A stretch of DNA of 8,588 bases. Source: an uncultured delta proteobacterium. Its GTDB lineage: Bacteria > Myxococcota_A > Polyangia > Polyangiales > Polyangiaceae. The DNA lies in NCBI GenBank assembly GCA_903893335.1, contig CAITLX010000132.1, positions 1-8,588 of the forward strand. Direction: 5' to 3'. Below, in pieces: positions 1 to 8,578 of the stretch. The notes under the pieces are model-generated. The model worked only from the letters and a program-made list of their open reading frames with translations, was not told the DNA's origin and ran no database searches. A program made the position numbers and the translations under genes. Every line of letters begins with the position of its first letter. The first letter of the stretch is position 1.

Positions 1-151
1 CACCGGGTATGGTTAGCGCACCGACGACATCGGCGAACCAACCCAACAGAAGGCTGAACAGATAGAACCACCAGTACTCGCTGCGTGTTGCGCGGCCTGA
101 AAACGTGGCGTACTTGCCCATGCATGTCGTAATTGACTGGCCGAAAGTCAT
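1..151 (-). CDS. DUF805 family membrane protein, N-terminal part (runs off window)
   Basis: Reading the minus strand from the ATG at 151 gives 50 codons with no stop before the window edge. The translation begins MTFGQSITTCMGKYATFSGR and continues ATRSEYWWFYLFSLLLGW. This is the characteristic start of DUF805 (YhaH-like) inner-membrane proteins: a short amphipathic head ending in a 'YATFSGRxxRSEYW' motif, then the first of several membrane helices (about residues 27-45). The function of the family is not established. The start is supported by a GGAGAGG ribosome binding site at 155-161, three bases before the ATG. Codon use is unlike the rest of the window: many A/T third positions (ACT, TCA, ATT, ACA, TTT, CTA, ATA). 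This suggests the gene came from a lower-GC donor. The C-terminal half is outside the window, so intactness cannot be judged. Confidence 0.8.
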   Translation of the reverse strand, partial: MTFGQSITTCMGKYATFSGRATRSEYWWFYLFSLLLGWFADVVGALTIPG

Positions 152-225
152 GCGCCTCTCCGGAAAAGTGTTGTGATGCCTTCTTGCACGGAACGATGCG
201 CGGCAGTCTGCGGCAACGTTGCAGA

Positions 226-253
226 GGTATACTGGGCGTCGTGCCCTGAACAA
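226..253 (-). promoter_or_regulatory. Possible promoter for the DUF805 gene
   Basis: On the minus strand, TTGTTC (248-253) and TATACC (226-231) are separated by 16 bases, a sigma-70-like arrangement. It lies about 75 bases upstream of the DUF805 start. Matches to consensus are partial (3/6 and 4/6). A perfect 10-bp palindrome GCAACGTTGC (213-222) falls where transcription would begin and could be an operator. Both are inferences from pattern only. Confidence 0.27.
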
Positions 254-276
254 TGCGCGCTTGCTTTGAGATGGCG

Positions 277-306
277 CCACCTTGGCTGGAACCTATGCCA
301 AGGTGG
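277..306. repeat. 10-bp perfect inverted repeat with 10-base loop
   Basis: CCACCTTGGC (277-286) and GCCAAGGTGG (297-306) are exact reverse complements separated by TGGAACCTAT. The stem would be strong as RNA. No T-run follows on either strand, so it is not a textbook Rho-independent terminator. It could be a U-less terminator, a recombination or protein-binding site, or a scar of a mobile element. It sits close to where base composition changes from moderate to very high GC. Confidence 0.6.
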
Positions 307-365
307 GCCTACGCGCGCCTGGTCAGTGGGTATGGTGTTGATCGACTAGCACTCCTGCCCCACGT

Positions 366-521
366 TCACGCTGCGCGTGCGTGACCGTGCGCGACGAGGT
401 TCTCGAGGTGGCACAGCGAGCAGCGTGGCAACCACGCGGCGAGGAAGCGGGCGACCGCCGGACGGATCGACGCGAACGAGTCCTCGAAGTGGCGTTCAGG
501 CCGTGCATGACTGCGCACCAC
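366..521 (-). CDS. Doubtful 51-residue ORF, possible gene remnant
   Basis: A minus-strand frame starting at GTG 521 and ending at TGA 366 encodes 51 residues. They include a hydrophobic patch (FASIRPAVARFLAAWLP) and a CxxC pair (CSLCHLENL). Third codon positions are mostly G or C, and the composition is more protein-like than the competing Arg/Ser-rich frames. I see no ribosome binding site, and the frame stays open upstream of the GTG. It may be the tail of a decayed gene or chance. I do not recognise a family. Confidence 0.2.
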   Translation of the reverse strand: MVRSHARPERHFEDSFASIRPAVARFLAAWLPRCSLCHLENLVAHGHARAA

Positions 522-730
522 ATTGGACAGAGCGCGCGCCCTCGGGCCAACTTCCGCGTGCGGAGACCCGCTCGGGGTCGCTGCGGGTCGGCCGGATCGC
601 GTGAGCTACCCATATGTCGCTTCCCCGCGGCCCCCTCCAGCCTCCACGCTGCGCCCGAGTGGCGCGCGTTTCCTACGCGCCACCTCGCCGCGCTTGTAGA
701 GCCGTCCTGCTATCTCGCCCTCCGCTTGGT

Positions 731-1039
731 TCAGTCTCCGCCAATACGCGCGGCCCGTCGCCGTTGGGGCGCGGTTGCGGCGCGCGAGGTTCGGTCGCGC
801 CGGCGCCGCAGCCACGCGATCGAGGTCACGCCGACCGCGACCACCACGAGGGGCACCGTGATGAAGTACAGGGCCCCGAGCGCGGCGCCCAGCGCCAGGT
901 AGACCCGGCCGTGCCCGAGGTCCGCCCCCCGGAAGAAACCGAACGCGATGGCCGCGGTTGCCACGGGGGCAACGCCCGCCAGCGCTGCGAACCACCGGGC
1001 CGCGCGCGTCAGTCGGTCTCGCGGAGGCCGCGCGTCCAC
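731..1039 (-). CDS. Small hypothetical membrane protein (102 aa)
   Basis: From a GTG at 1039 the product is 102 residues. A short basic N-terminus (residues 2-15) precedes a hydrophobic helix (about 16-36, WFAALAGVAPVATAAIAFGFF). A short loop with GADLGHGR follows. A long hydrophobic stretch (about 46-77) probably forms one or two further helices, and the C-terminus is strongly Arg-rich (RRRRDR onward). The basic ends suggest both termini are cytoplasmic. No family is recognised. The frame stays open upstream to an ATG at 1165, but that extension is Arg/Gly-rich and not protein-like, so the GTG is preferred. No ribosome binding site precedes it. Instead TACGGT ends seven bases before the GTG, which could mean a leaderless message. 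It points the same way as the HicB-like gene, 232 bases downstream of its stop. Confidence 0.5.
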   Translation of the reverse strand: MDARPPRDRLTRAARWFAALAGVAPVATAAIAFGFFRGADLGHGRVYLALGAALGALYFITVPLVVVAVGVTSIAWLRRRRDRTSRAATAPQRRRAARIGGD

Positions 1040-1046
1040 GGGGGGG

Positions 1047-1052
1047 ACCGTA
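1047..1052 (-). promoter_or_regulatory. Possible -10 element for a leaderless message
   Basis: TACGGT (pattern TAnnnT) on the minus strand lies seven bases before the GTG at 1039, which lacks a ribosome binding site. The spacing would place the first transcribed base at the start codon. No good -35 is visible. Weak, inference only. Confidence 0.22.
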
Positions 1053-1271
1053 ACATGTCGGCGCCCCCCGCCTGGCGTGCGGCGGCGGTCCTGGCCGAGG
1101 GCGCGTGCCGTCTCGCTCCGCCCGGCGGCGGTACGTCTTATCCCGCCGCTCGCAAACGGATCCATTCACCGCTCGGAAGGTGATCCACCCGCCTCACCTC
1201 ACCGACACCTCCGTGCATCTCGTCGGAGTCCGCAACGACGAGCGCGAGGACGTCGGCGACCGGCGATCGAC

Positions 1272-1571
1272 CTAGCCGACGCGTCGATGCGCGGGCGCGG
1301 CGACGCCCCTGGCGTCGAGCCAGAGCGAGACCGCCTCGCGGACGTTGGGCCGCGCCTCGGCGATCGAGTCGGCCTCCGTCACGACCCCAGGCAGCGCGGG
1401 GACCTCGATCGAGTAGCCCCCCGCCTCGAGGTCTGGCGTGAGCACGGCCTCGTACGACTCCCCGCGAACGACCACCGACAGCTCCCGCGGCGCACGCAAC
1501 TCGACCACCGCGTGCTCGCGTGCTCTGCCCGGGGCGCTCGACGGCCACACCGGCGCGCGGACCCTCCGCAC
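1272..1571 (-). CDS. HicB-like antitoxin domain protein, orphan
   Basis: Residues about 40-85 match the HicB-like antitoxin fold. There is a beta hairpin (SYEAVLTPDLEAGGYSIEVP), the diagnostic PALPG turn (58-62), then the helix SIAEARPNVREAVSLWL (69-85). In type II toxin-antitoxin systems HicB neutralises HicA, a small double-stranded-RNA-binding ribonuclease, and represses the pair's promoter. Here no HicA is found on either side. The product also stops soon after the helix, with no C-terminal ribbon-helix-helix or helix-turn-helix segment, so it may be a minimal or solitary member. The start is uncertain: GTG 1571 (99 aa, chosen because TACACT lies five bases upstream), GTG 1550, GTG 1508 (78 aa) or ATG 1661 (129 aa). 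The ATG would place the palindromic repeat inside the coding region. Family assignment is from motif recognition. Confidence 0.65.
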   Translation of the reverse strand: MRRVRAPVWPSSAPGRAREHAVVELRAPRELSVVVRGESYEAVLTPDLEAGGYSIEVPALPGVVTEADSIAEARPNVREAVSLWLDARGVAAPAHRRVG

Positions 1572-1576
1572 CCGGT

Positions 1577-1582
1577 AGTGTA
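1577..1582 (-). promoter_or_regulatory. Possible -10 element upstream of the HicB-like gene
   Basis: TACACT on the minus strand, five bases before the GTG at 1571, fits a TAnnnT -10 box for a leaderless or near-leaderless message. The first palindromes of the 42-bp array (centres about 1590 and 1611) lie directly upstream, where an operator would sit. No convincing -35 is seen. Confidence 0.25.
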
Positions 1583-1998
1583 GACACCGAGCGCTGTCGT
1601 AACTGGCTACCGGTAGCTTCCGTGGAGGGTTGTCGCTGTCGTTACTGTGGGTTCGACCCATGTTTGCGACACCAGACGCTGTCGTAACTTGCTCCCGCGC
1701 CCCACCATGAGGCGCGTCGGTGTCGAAACAAGGCTACCGGTAGCCAGAGACACGACACTCGATGTCGACAACTAGGCTACCGGTAGGGGTAGTCGAGACA
1801 CTTGCTGTCGAAACGAGGCTAGCGGCAGCCAAGATCACGACACTGGGTGTCGCAACTCGGCCAGCGGTAGCCTCTCGCGCGGTCGCCGAGGGCGCGTCGA
1901 GGCTACCGCTGGCCTCCGAGGTCGGCGACGGGGCCCCGTCGAGGCTACCGGTAGCCTGCCTGGCCAGCGAGGGCACCGCCGCGAGGCTACCGCTGGCC
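1583..1998. repeat. Tandem array of about ten 42-bp units with two alternating palindromes
   Basis: Palindrome A is GGCTACCGGTAGCC or a variant. It starts at 1605, 1732, 1775, 1817, 1859, 1901, 1943 and 1985, so steps are 42 bp (once 43). The 127-bp jump from 1605 to 1732 is three periods. A degenerate unit GGGTTCGACCC (1649-1659) sits at the expected place, and another is expected near 1690. Palindrome B is CGACA(n)TGTCG or a shorter form. It is seen at 1583-1598, 1667-1684, 1753-1767, 1797-1809 and 1838-1852, centred about 21 bp from the A centres. B fades in the last three or four units. A-variants GGCTACCGCTGGCC and GGCCAGCGGTAGCC are each other's reverse complement. Because 42 is divisible by three, both strands stay open and spell 14-residue repeats, but the rare CTA, GTA and AGG codons and the dyads favour a DNA-level role. 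No CRISPR-like unique spacers are present. Confidence 0.85.
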
Positions 1999-2097
1999 TG
2001 TGCGGTGGTGGGGGGGCGCGATCGCTCGCCGCTCCCCCCGCTCGCCTCGCGCGACATCGAGGTTGATTCAGGCCGCCGATGGCGCAACCGTGGGGCC

Positions 2098-3276
2098 ATG
2101 CGGTCTCCCCTCGGGCTCGGCGGGTGTTCGTTCGTGGGTCTCGTCTTCGCTGCTTCGCTGGTCGGGTGCTCCGCCGCCGACGCGGCCGGCCCGCCGGGTG
2201 GCGGCGACGCCTCGGTGGACGCCAGCCCGGAGGGCGCGGCCGATGCCAGCGGGGAGGTGGCCGACGACGCGGCGCGAGACGGCGTCGTCGATGCGCCGCT
2301 CGACGTCGCGGCCGACGCCCAAGGAGAGGCCGCCACAGACGCGGGCGATTGCATCGAGCTCACGCTCGGGCGCATGGGTTCGAACGGCGCCGCGTACGGA
2401 GCGGCGCGCTTCTCGCCGCAGATTGGCGCAGCGGGCTGGGACTCGTTCTGGCTCGCGTTCCAGGGCTCCACCGGGACGTTCGACCTCTCCGCTTCGACCG
2501 AGCAGGAGATGACGACGTGCACCCATTGCGTCTACGTCCAGGAGGACGTCTCCGCCGTGACCGGGCTGACGCGAGGGTACTTCGCCCGCTCCGGGACGCT
2601 CACGCTCACCGCGATCGACGCGCCCGGCTCGTTCGTCGGCAGCGTGGACGACGTGCGCCTCGAAGAGGCCGATTGGTCGGCAGGCTCGACCCAGTGGGTG
2701 GCGGGCGGAGCCTGCCTGCACGTCACGCACGCGGCGTTCGACACGCACCCGACGCTCTGCGTCCCCTTCGGCGCGACCGTCTGCGGCAGCGAGCAAGCGT
2801 GCGTCGTCCCCTGGCTCCCGCAGAGCACGGTCACCGGCGTCTGCCTCGACGTCGGCGCCGCAGCCGCGGGCGGCCCCTGCGACGACCCGACGTCGACGAC
2901 GAGCACCGACTGCGTGAGCGGTTACCAGTGCACCGGTGGCGCCCTCGAGAACCACATGCTCTGCCGCAAGGTGTGCGACCCCTACGGCAGCGGCACGCCC
3001 GCGTGCGACGTCGCCGACGAGACCTGCGACCCCATCACGTACGTCTGCTCGAGGCACGACGTCGACAGCGCGACGGAGGGCGGGGCGTGCGCGCTCGCCG
3101 ACTACTCGGGGTGCGCCGCGACGGACGGCCGAGCGGCCGGCTGGTGCGTGAATGGCACCTGCGCGAAGCTCTGCCGGATCGTGCCCGGCGACGCCGGCAC
3201 GACGTCGCCCGACTGCTCGTCGACCCAGACCTGCGCCGACGAGCTTGGAGCCGGGACCTTCGGGCTCTGCCGCTGA
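2098..3276 (+). CDS. Predicted secreted cysteine-rich lipoprotein (392 aa)
   Basis: The ATG at 2098 opens with a signal peptide (residues 1-23: short head, hydrophobic FVGLVFAASLVG) and a lipobox LVGC with the lipidated cysteine at residue 24, so the mature protein should be membrane-anchored outside the cytoplasm. An Ala/Asp-rich, probably unstructured linker (about 25-84) follows. Next is a domain of mixed, likely beta-rich sequence (85-225; paired cysteines TTCTHC at 141-144). The C-terminal region (about 221-392) is densely cysteine-rich with many spaced Cys, as in disulfide-bonded extracellular domains of Polyangia. No catalytic motif is recognised and the function is unknown. The frame is open upstream to 1762, but that part is the 42-bp array and would bury the signal peptide, so 2098 is preferred. 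The ribosome binding site is weak. The gene is divergent from the HicB-like gene and convergent with sdhB. Confidence 0.8.
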   Translation: MRSPLGLGGCSFVGLVFAASLVGCSAADAAGPPGGGDASVDASPEGAADASGEVADDAARDGVVDAPLDVAADAQGEAATDAGDCIELTLGRMGSNGAAYGAARFSPQIGAAGWDSFWLAFQGSTGTFDLSASTEQEMTTCTHCVYVQEDVSAVTGLTRGYFARSGTLTLTAIDAPGSFVGSVDDVRLEEADWSAGSTQWVAGGACLHVTHAAFDTHPTLCVPFGATVCGSEQACVVPWLPQSTVTGVCLDVGAAAAGGPCDDPTSTTSTDCVSGYQCTGGALENHMLCRKVCDPYGSGTPACDVADETCDPITYVCSRHDVDSATEGGACALADYSGCAATDGRAAGWCVNGTCAKLCRIVPGDAGTTSPDCSSTQTCADELGAGTFGLCR

Positions 3277-3289
3277 GCGGCGCGTGCCC
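3262..3289. terminator. Candidate shared hairpin between convergent genes
   Basis: GCCGC and GCGGC flank the lipoprotein stop codon TGA (3269-3281). GGGC (3262-3265) can further pair with GCCC (3286-3289). The hairpin fills the 14-base gap between convergent stops and could end transcription from either side. There is no T-run, so termination by it is an inference. Confidence 0.3.
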
Positions 3290-3290
3290 C

Positions 3291-6019
<2,729 letters not shown>

Positions 6020-6026
6020 GGGTAGT

Positions 6027-6032
6027 TCCCCT
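6027..6032 (-). promoter_or_regulatory. Ribosome binding site of sdhA
   Basis: AGGGGA seven bases before the GTG at 6019 supports that non-ATG start. It shares bases with the sdhC TAA stop, so ribosomes finishing sdhC arrive directly at the sdhA start. Confidence 0.7.
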
Positions 6033-6703
6033 TACTTGGCGATGAGGCCAAAGAAGATGGCGACAGGAATGGACCCGTAGCCGAGGAGGAAGATCACGGA
6101 GAGGACGCTGCCGAACTTGAGGAAGCCCGGCATCGTCTTGGCGTTGTTCAGCCCGAGCGACTGGAAGGTGCTCTGGATGCCGTGCGAGAGGTGCAGGAAG
6201 AGCGCCGCCATCGCGACGACGTAGACGACCGCGGTGACCACGTGCCCGAAGGCGGCGACGACCATCGAGAAGACGTCGAAGCGGCCGTGGCCGTCGAGCC
6301 CCTGGACGATGTCGAGGCCGGGCACCGAGCGGACGGTGAAGTGCAGCAGGTGGAAGGCGATGAAGCCCCCCAGCAGCAGGCCCGTCCAGATCATGTTCTT
6401 GCCGGCGAAGGTGACGCGCAGGCGACGGTCGACCGCGTAGGCGGTCGGCTTGGCGGCGCGGTTCTCGAGGGTGAGCCGGATGGAGAGGACGATGTGGAGC
6501 GCGACCGCCGTCAGCATCACGACGCGCGTGGCCCACACGACCTGCGGCAGGCCGTGAAGCTTCTCGGCGTAGGCGTTGATGCCGTTCGGGCCGGCGAAGA
6601 TGCTCAGGTTGCCGAGCAGGTGGCCGACGACGAACAGGACCATCAACAGGCCCGTGATCGCCATCACGACCTTTCTTCCGATGGAGTCCGAGAGCAGTCG
6701 CAT
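6032..6703 (-). CDS. sdhC: Succinate dehydrogenase cytochrome b subunit (b558 family)
   Basis: This 223-residue membrane anchor holds the complex at the inner membrane and passes electrons to quinone. Five hydrophobic helices can be seen, at about 12-37, 55-79, 104-124, 146-170 and 194-221. Histidines at positions typical of the di-haem family are H28 (VVGHLLGN), H70 (ALHIVLS), H118 or H121 (FHLLHF) and H171 or H174 (LHLSHG). They suggest two b haems, as in Bacillus SdhC or Wolinella FrdC. No separate sdhD is present, as expected for this type. Anchors of this class usually work with menaquinone, which is an inference here. The ATG at 6703 is chosen because AAGGGA (6712-6717) lies eight bases upstream. 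A TTG two codons earlier sits too close to it. It is the first gene of the sdhCAB operon. Confidence 0.95.
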   Translation of the reverse strand: MRLLSDSIGRKVVMAITGLLMVLFVVGHLLGNLSIFAGPNGINAYAEKLHGLPQVVWATRVVMLTAVALHIVLSIRLTLENRAAKPTAYAVDRRLRVTFAGKNMIWTGLLLGGFIAFHLLHFTVRSVPGLDIVQGLDGHGRFDVFSMVVAAFGHVVTAVVYVVAMAALFLHLSHGIQSTFQSLGLNNAKTMPGFLKFGSVLSVIFLLGYGSIPVAIFFGLIAK

Positions 6704-6711
6704 GAGCAAGT

Positions 6712-6717
6712 TCCCTT
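6712..6717 (-). promoter_or_regulatory. Ribosome binding site of sdhC
   Basis: AAGGGA eight bases before the ATG at 6703. Its spacing favours that ATG over the in-frame TTG at 6709, which is only two bases away. Confidence 0.7.
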
Positions 6718-6937
6718 CTTCCCGGCCGGAGGGCTGGCGCGTCGTGCCGGGCCTCGAGCGACGTGACCGTCGGGGGAGCCCGGCTGGAGCGGGGACGCAT
6801 GCTACGCGATCTCGCGCCTCGGCGTGGTGCTCCGGCGCCTCTTCGGAGGGCTCTCGGGCGTCTCATCGCCTGCGCGGGCGCCCGCGCGCGCTCGCGCCGC
6901 CTGGCGTACGCTCCGCGCGCCGCCTCGAGGGTGCGGC

Positions 6938-6944
6938 GGGAGGT
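6938..6944 (+). promoter_or_regulatory. Ribosome binding site of the SDR gene
   Basis: GGGAGGT, with GGAGG ending five bases before the ATG at 6949, is a near-ideal Shine-Dalgarno sequence. It fixes the start there rather than at the far-upstream in-frame GTG. Confidence 0.8.
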
Positions 6945-6948
6945 GCCC

Positions 6949-7791
6949 ATGTCCGCTGCGCGCAAGCTCGTCGTCACCGGCGCCTCGACCGGCTTCGGCC
7001 GCGCCATCGCCGAGGCCGCGCTCGCCCGCGGCTGGTCGGTGCTCGGCACCGTGCGCAAGGACGCCGACGCCGAGGCGCTCGGCGCGCTGGGCGTCGCGAC
7101 CGCGCGGCTCGACCTCGCGGTGCCCGCGTCGATCGGCCCAGGCTGCGACGCGATCGCCGCGTGGTGCGGCGGCGCGCTCGACGCGCTCGTGAACAACGCC
7201 GGCTCGACCTGGCCGGGCCCGGTCGAGCTCGTGACGATGGCCGACCTGCGCATGCAGTTCGAGGTCAACACGTTCGGGCAGGTCGACGTGACGCAGCGCC
7301 TCTTGCCCGCGATCCGCGCCGCGCGCGGGCACGTCGTGTTCGTCTCGTCGGACTCGACGACGACCACGCCGCCGATCCTCGGCCCCTACGCCGCGTCCAA
7401 GCGCGCGCTCGAGGCGCTCGCCGAGGCGCTCGCGCAGGAGACGGCCGACCAGGGGCTGCGCGTGTCGATCGTGGCGCCCGGGCCGTACGCGACCGCGATC
7501 TGGGGAACCTCGACACCACGCGGCGAGGCCTACATGGGCTCGGACGACCCGCGCGTCGCGCTCTACCGCCCGCTGGCCGAGCAGCTGCGCGCCGCGGCGG
7601 AGAACTGGCCGCAGGGCGACCCGGCCGACCTCGCGCGCGTGGTGCTCGACGTGGTCGACGACCCGCGCCCGCCGATGCGCACCGTGGCGCCCTTCTCGTC
7701 GCGCGCCGCTGCGTGGCTGCGCGCGGTGGTGGGGCCGCGCCGGTTTCACCGCCTGATCCGGCGCGAGGTCGCGAGGCGCGCGGGGGGGTAG
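6949..7791 (+). CDS. Short-chain dehydrogenase/reductase (SDR) family oxidoreductase
   Basis: This 280-residue protein has all the marks of a classical SDR, a soluble NAD(P)H-dependent alcohol/ketone oxidoreductase. TGASTGFG (10-17) forms the cofactor loop. Strand two ends in LGTVRKD, where R36 suggests a preference for NADP(H). LDLA (54-57) follows, then VNNAG (81-85), N107 in the conserved helix, the catalytic serine S134 in VSSDS, and YAASK with Y147 and K151. PGP follows in APGPYAT. The full Ser-Tyr-Lys set predicts an active enzyme. The substrate cannot be told from sequence. The C-terminal part (about 200-280) with its basic end (FHRLIRREVARR) is the variable substrate region. It is divergent from the sdh operon and 100 bases upstream of the pseudouridine synthase gene. 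Confidence 0.93.
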   Translation: MSAARKLVVTGASTGFGRAIAEAALARGWSVLGTVRKDADAEALGALGVATARLDLAVPASIGPGCDAIAAWCGGALDALVNNAGSTWPGPVELVTMADLRMQFEVNTFGQVDVTQRLLPAIRAARGHVVFVSSDSTTTTPPILGPYAASKRALEALAEALAQETADQGLRVSIVAPGPYATAIWGTSTPRGEAYMGSDDPRVALYRPLAEQLRAAAENWPQGDPADLARVVLDVVDDPRPPMRTVAPFSSRAAAWLRAVVGPRRFHRLIRREVARRAGG

Positions 7792-7891
7792 GCGACTTGA
7801 CGCACGCCGGCCGCGCGGGACACTGCGCGCCGTCGGCCACGATGCAGAGCGAGCCGGCGTCGCAGCCTCGCCGACCGAGCCCCGCCCACCC

Positions 7892-8578
7892 TTGCCGTCG
7901 ATCGAGCTGCTGTACGTCGACGAGCACCTCGTCGTGGCGAACAAGCCCTCCGGGCTGCTCGTGCACCGCGGCTGGGCCGGCGACGACGACGTGGCGATGT
8001 TTCGCGTGCGCGACGCGCTCGGCGGCGAGCACGTCCACCCCGTGCACCGGCTCGACCGCGGCACGAGCGGCGCGCTCGTGCTCGCGCGCTCGCGCGAGGT
8101 CGCGACGCTGCTGATGAAGGCGTTCGAGGAGCAGCGCACCGACAAGCGCTACCTCGCGCTCGTGCGCGGCACGGCGCCTGACGCGGGCGTCATCGACTAC
8201 CCGATCCCGCGCGTCGAGGACGGCGAGCGCGTGGCGGCCACGACGCGCTTTCGCCGCGTCGCGCGCTCGGAGGTCGACCGCTGCACGCTCGTCGAGGCGC
8301 GCCCGCTCACCGGCCGCCTGCACCAGGTGCGGCGGCACCTGCGCCACCTCGACCACCCGCTCGTCGGCGACGTGAAGCACGGCTCGGGCGCGATCAACCG
8401 GCACTACCGCGCGACCTACGGCCTGCTGCGCCTGGCGCTGCACGCGCACCGCATCGCCTTCGCGCACCCGATGACCGGCGCGTCGATCGTCGTGCACGCG
8501 CCGATGCCCGACGACCTCGCCGGGCCGCTTCGCGCGCTCGGCCTGCCGACCGCTCCGGCCGACGACGAGGCGCCGTGA
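7892..8578 (+). CDS. truC: TruC-type tRNA pseudouridine synthase (RluA family)
   Basis: This 228-residue protein belongs to the RluA family of pseudouridine synthases. The N-terminal LYVDEHLVVANKPSGLLVH (about 7-25) is followed by the catalytic motif HRLDRGTSG (52-60) with the nucleophile D55. KRYLALVRG follows at 85-93. The block LTGRLHQVRRHLRHLDHP (139-156) leads into GDVKHGSGAINR, then RLALHAHRIAFAHP. The RRHLRHLDHP...GD.KHG...N pattern resembles E. coli TruC, which makes pseudouridine 65 in certain tRNAs, more than the rRNA enzymes; exact substrate assignment is an inference. The start is a TTG at 7892 with no visible ribosome binding site. No ATG or GTG is in frame upstream within the intergenic region, and any later start would cut conserved residues. 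The stop TGA lies ten bases before the window end. Confidence 0.88.
   Translation: MPSIELLYVDEHLVVANKPSGLLVHRGWAGDDDVAMFRVRDALGGEHVHPVHRLDRGTSGALVLARSREVATLLMKAFEEQRTDKRYLALVRGTAPDAGVIDYPIPRVEDGERVAATTRFRRVARSEVDRCTLVEARPLTGRLHQVRRHLRHLDHPLVGDVKHGSGAINRHYRATYGLLRLALHAHRIAFAHPMTGASIVVHAPMPDDLAGPLRALGLPTAPADDEAP

Larger units (their letters stand above)
152..730. other. Gene-poor stretch, no confident gene
   Basis: Between the DUF805 start and the small membrane-protein gene I see no reading frame with a recognisable protein. The long open frames on both strands are very rich in Arg, Ser and Pro and look like by-products of high GC. The stretch holds the possible DUF805 promoter, the inverted repeat at 277-306 and one weak short ORF at 366-521. 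Composition rises in GC from about position 330 onward, so this may be a junction between acquired and resident DNA. Confidence 0.5.
6704..6948. other. Divergent intergenic region between sdhC and the SDR gene
   Basis: This 245-base GC-rich stretch must hold the promoters for both the sdhCAB operon and the dehydrogenase gene. The best -10-like string towards sdhC is TAGCAT (minus strand, about 6798-6803), with no good -35. I see no convincing promoter on the plus strand. The open plus-strand frame leading into the dehydrogenase (from 6763) is Arg/Ala-rich and looks non-coding. Confidence 0.45.

Noticed and set aside
213..222. Integron attC-like site around GCAACGTTGC
   Set aside because: The palindrome lacks the paired RYYYAAC and GTTRRRY core boxes, and no integrase or gene-cassette series is visible.
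606..1183. Long open frames on both strands in the left part
   Set aside because: Arg/Pro/Gly-rich, no start signals and no recognisable domains. They overlap the more plausible membrane-protein frame and are expected by chance in high-GC DNA.
1138..1271. Possible hicA toxin downstream of the HicB-like gene
   Set aside because: All three minus-strand frames were read. None shows the HicA pattern (helix, GSH-type motif, short beta strands). The only open one ends VDHLPSGEWIRLRAAG and is not a HicA.
1732..1998. CRISPR array
   Set aside because: Repeats are palindromic 14-mers in a continuous 42-bp tandem unit. The intervening DNA is itself repeated rather than unique, and there are no cas genes in the window.
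1762..2097. N-terminal extension of the lipoprotein through the repeat array
   Set aside because: It would put over 110 residues before a clear signal peptide and lipobox, and consists of repeat DNA with poor codons.
6763..6948. N-terminal extension of the dehydrogenase (62 residues)
   Set aside because: Arg/Ala-rich and unlike the SDR family. The ATG at 6949 has a near-ideal ribosome binding site right before the cofactor-binding strand.
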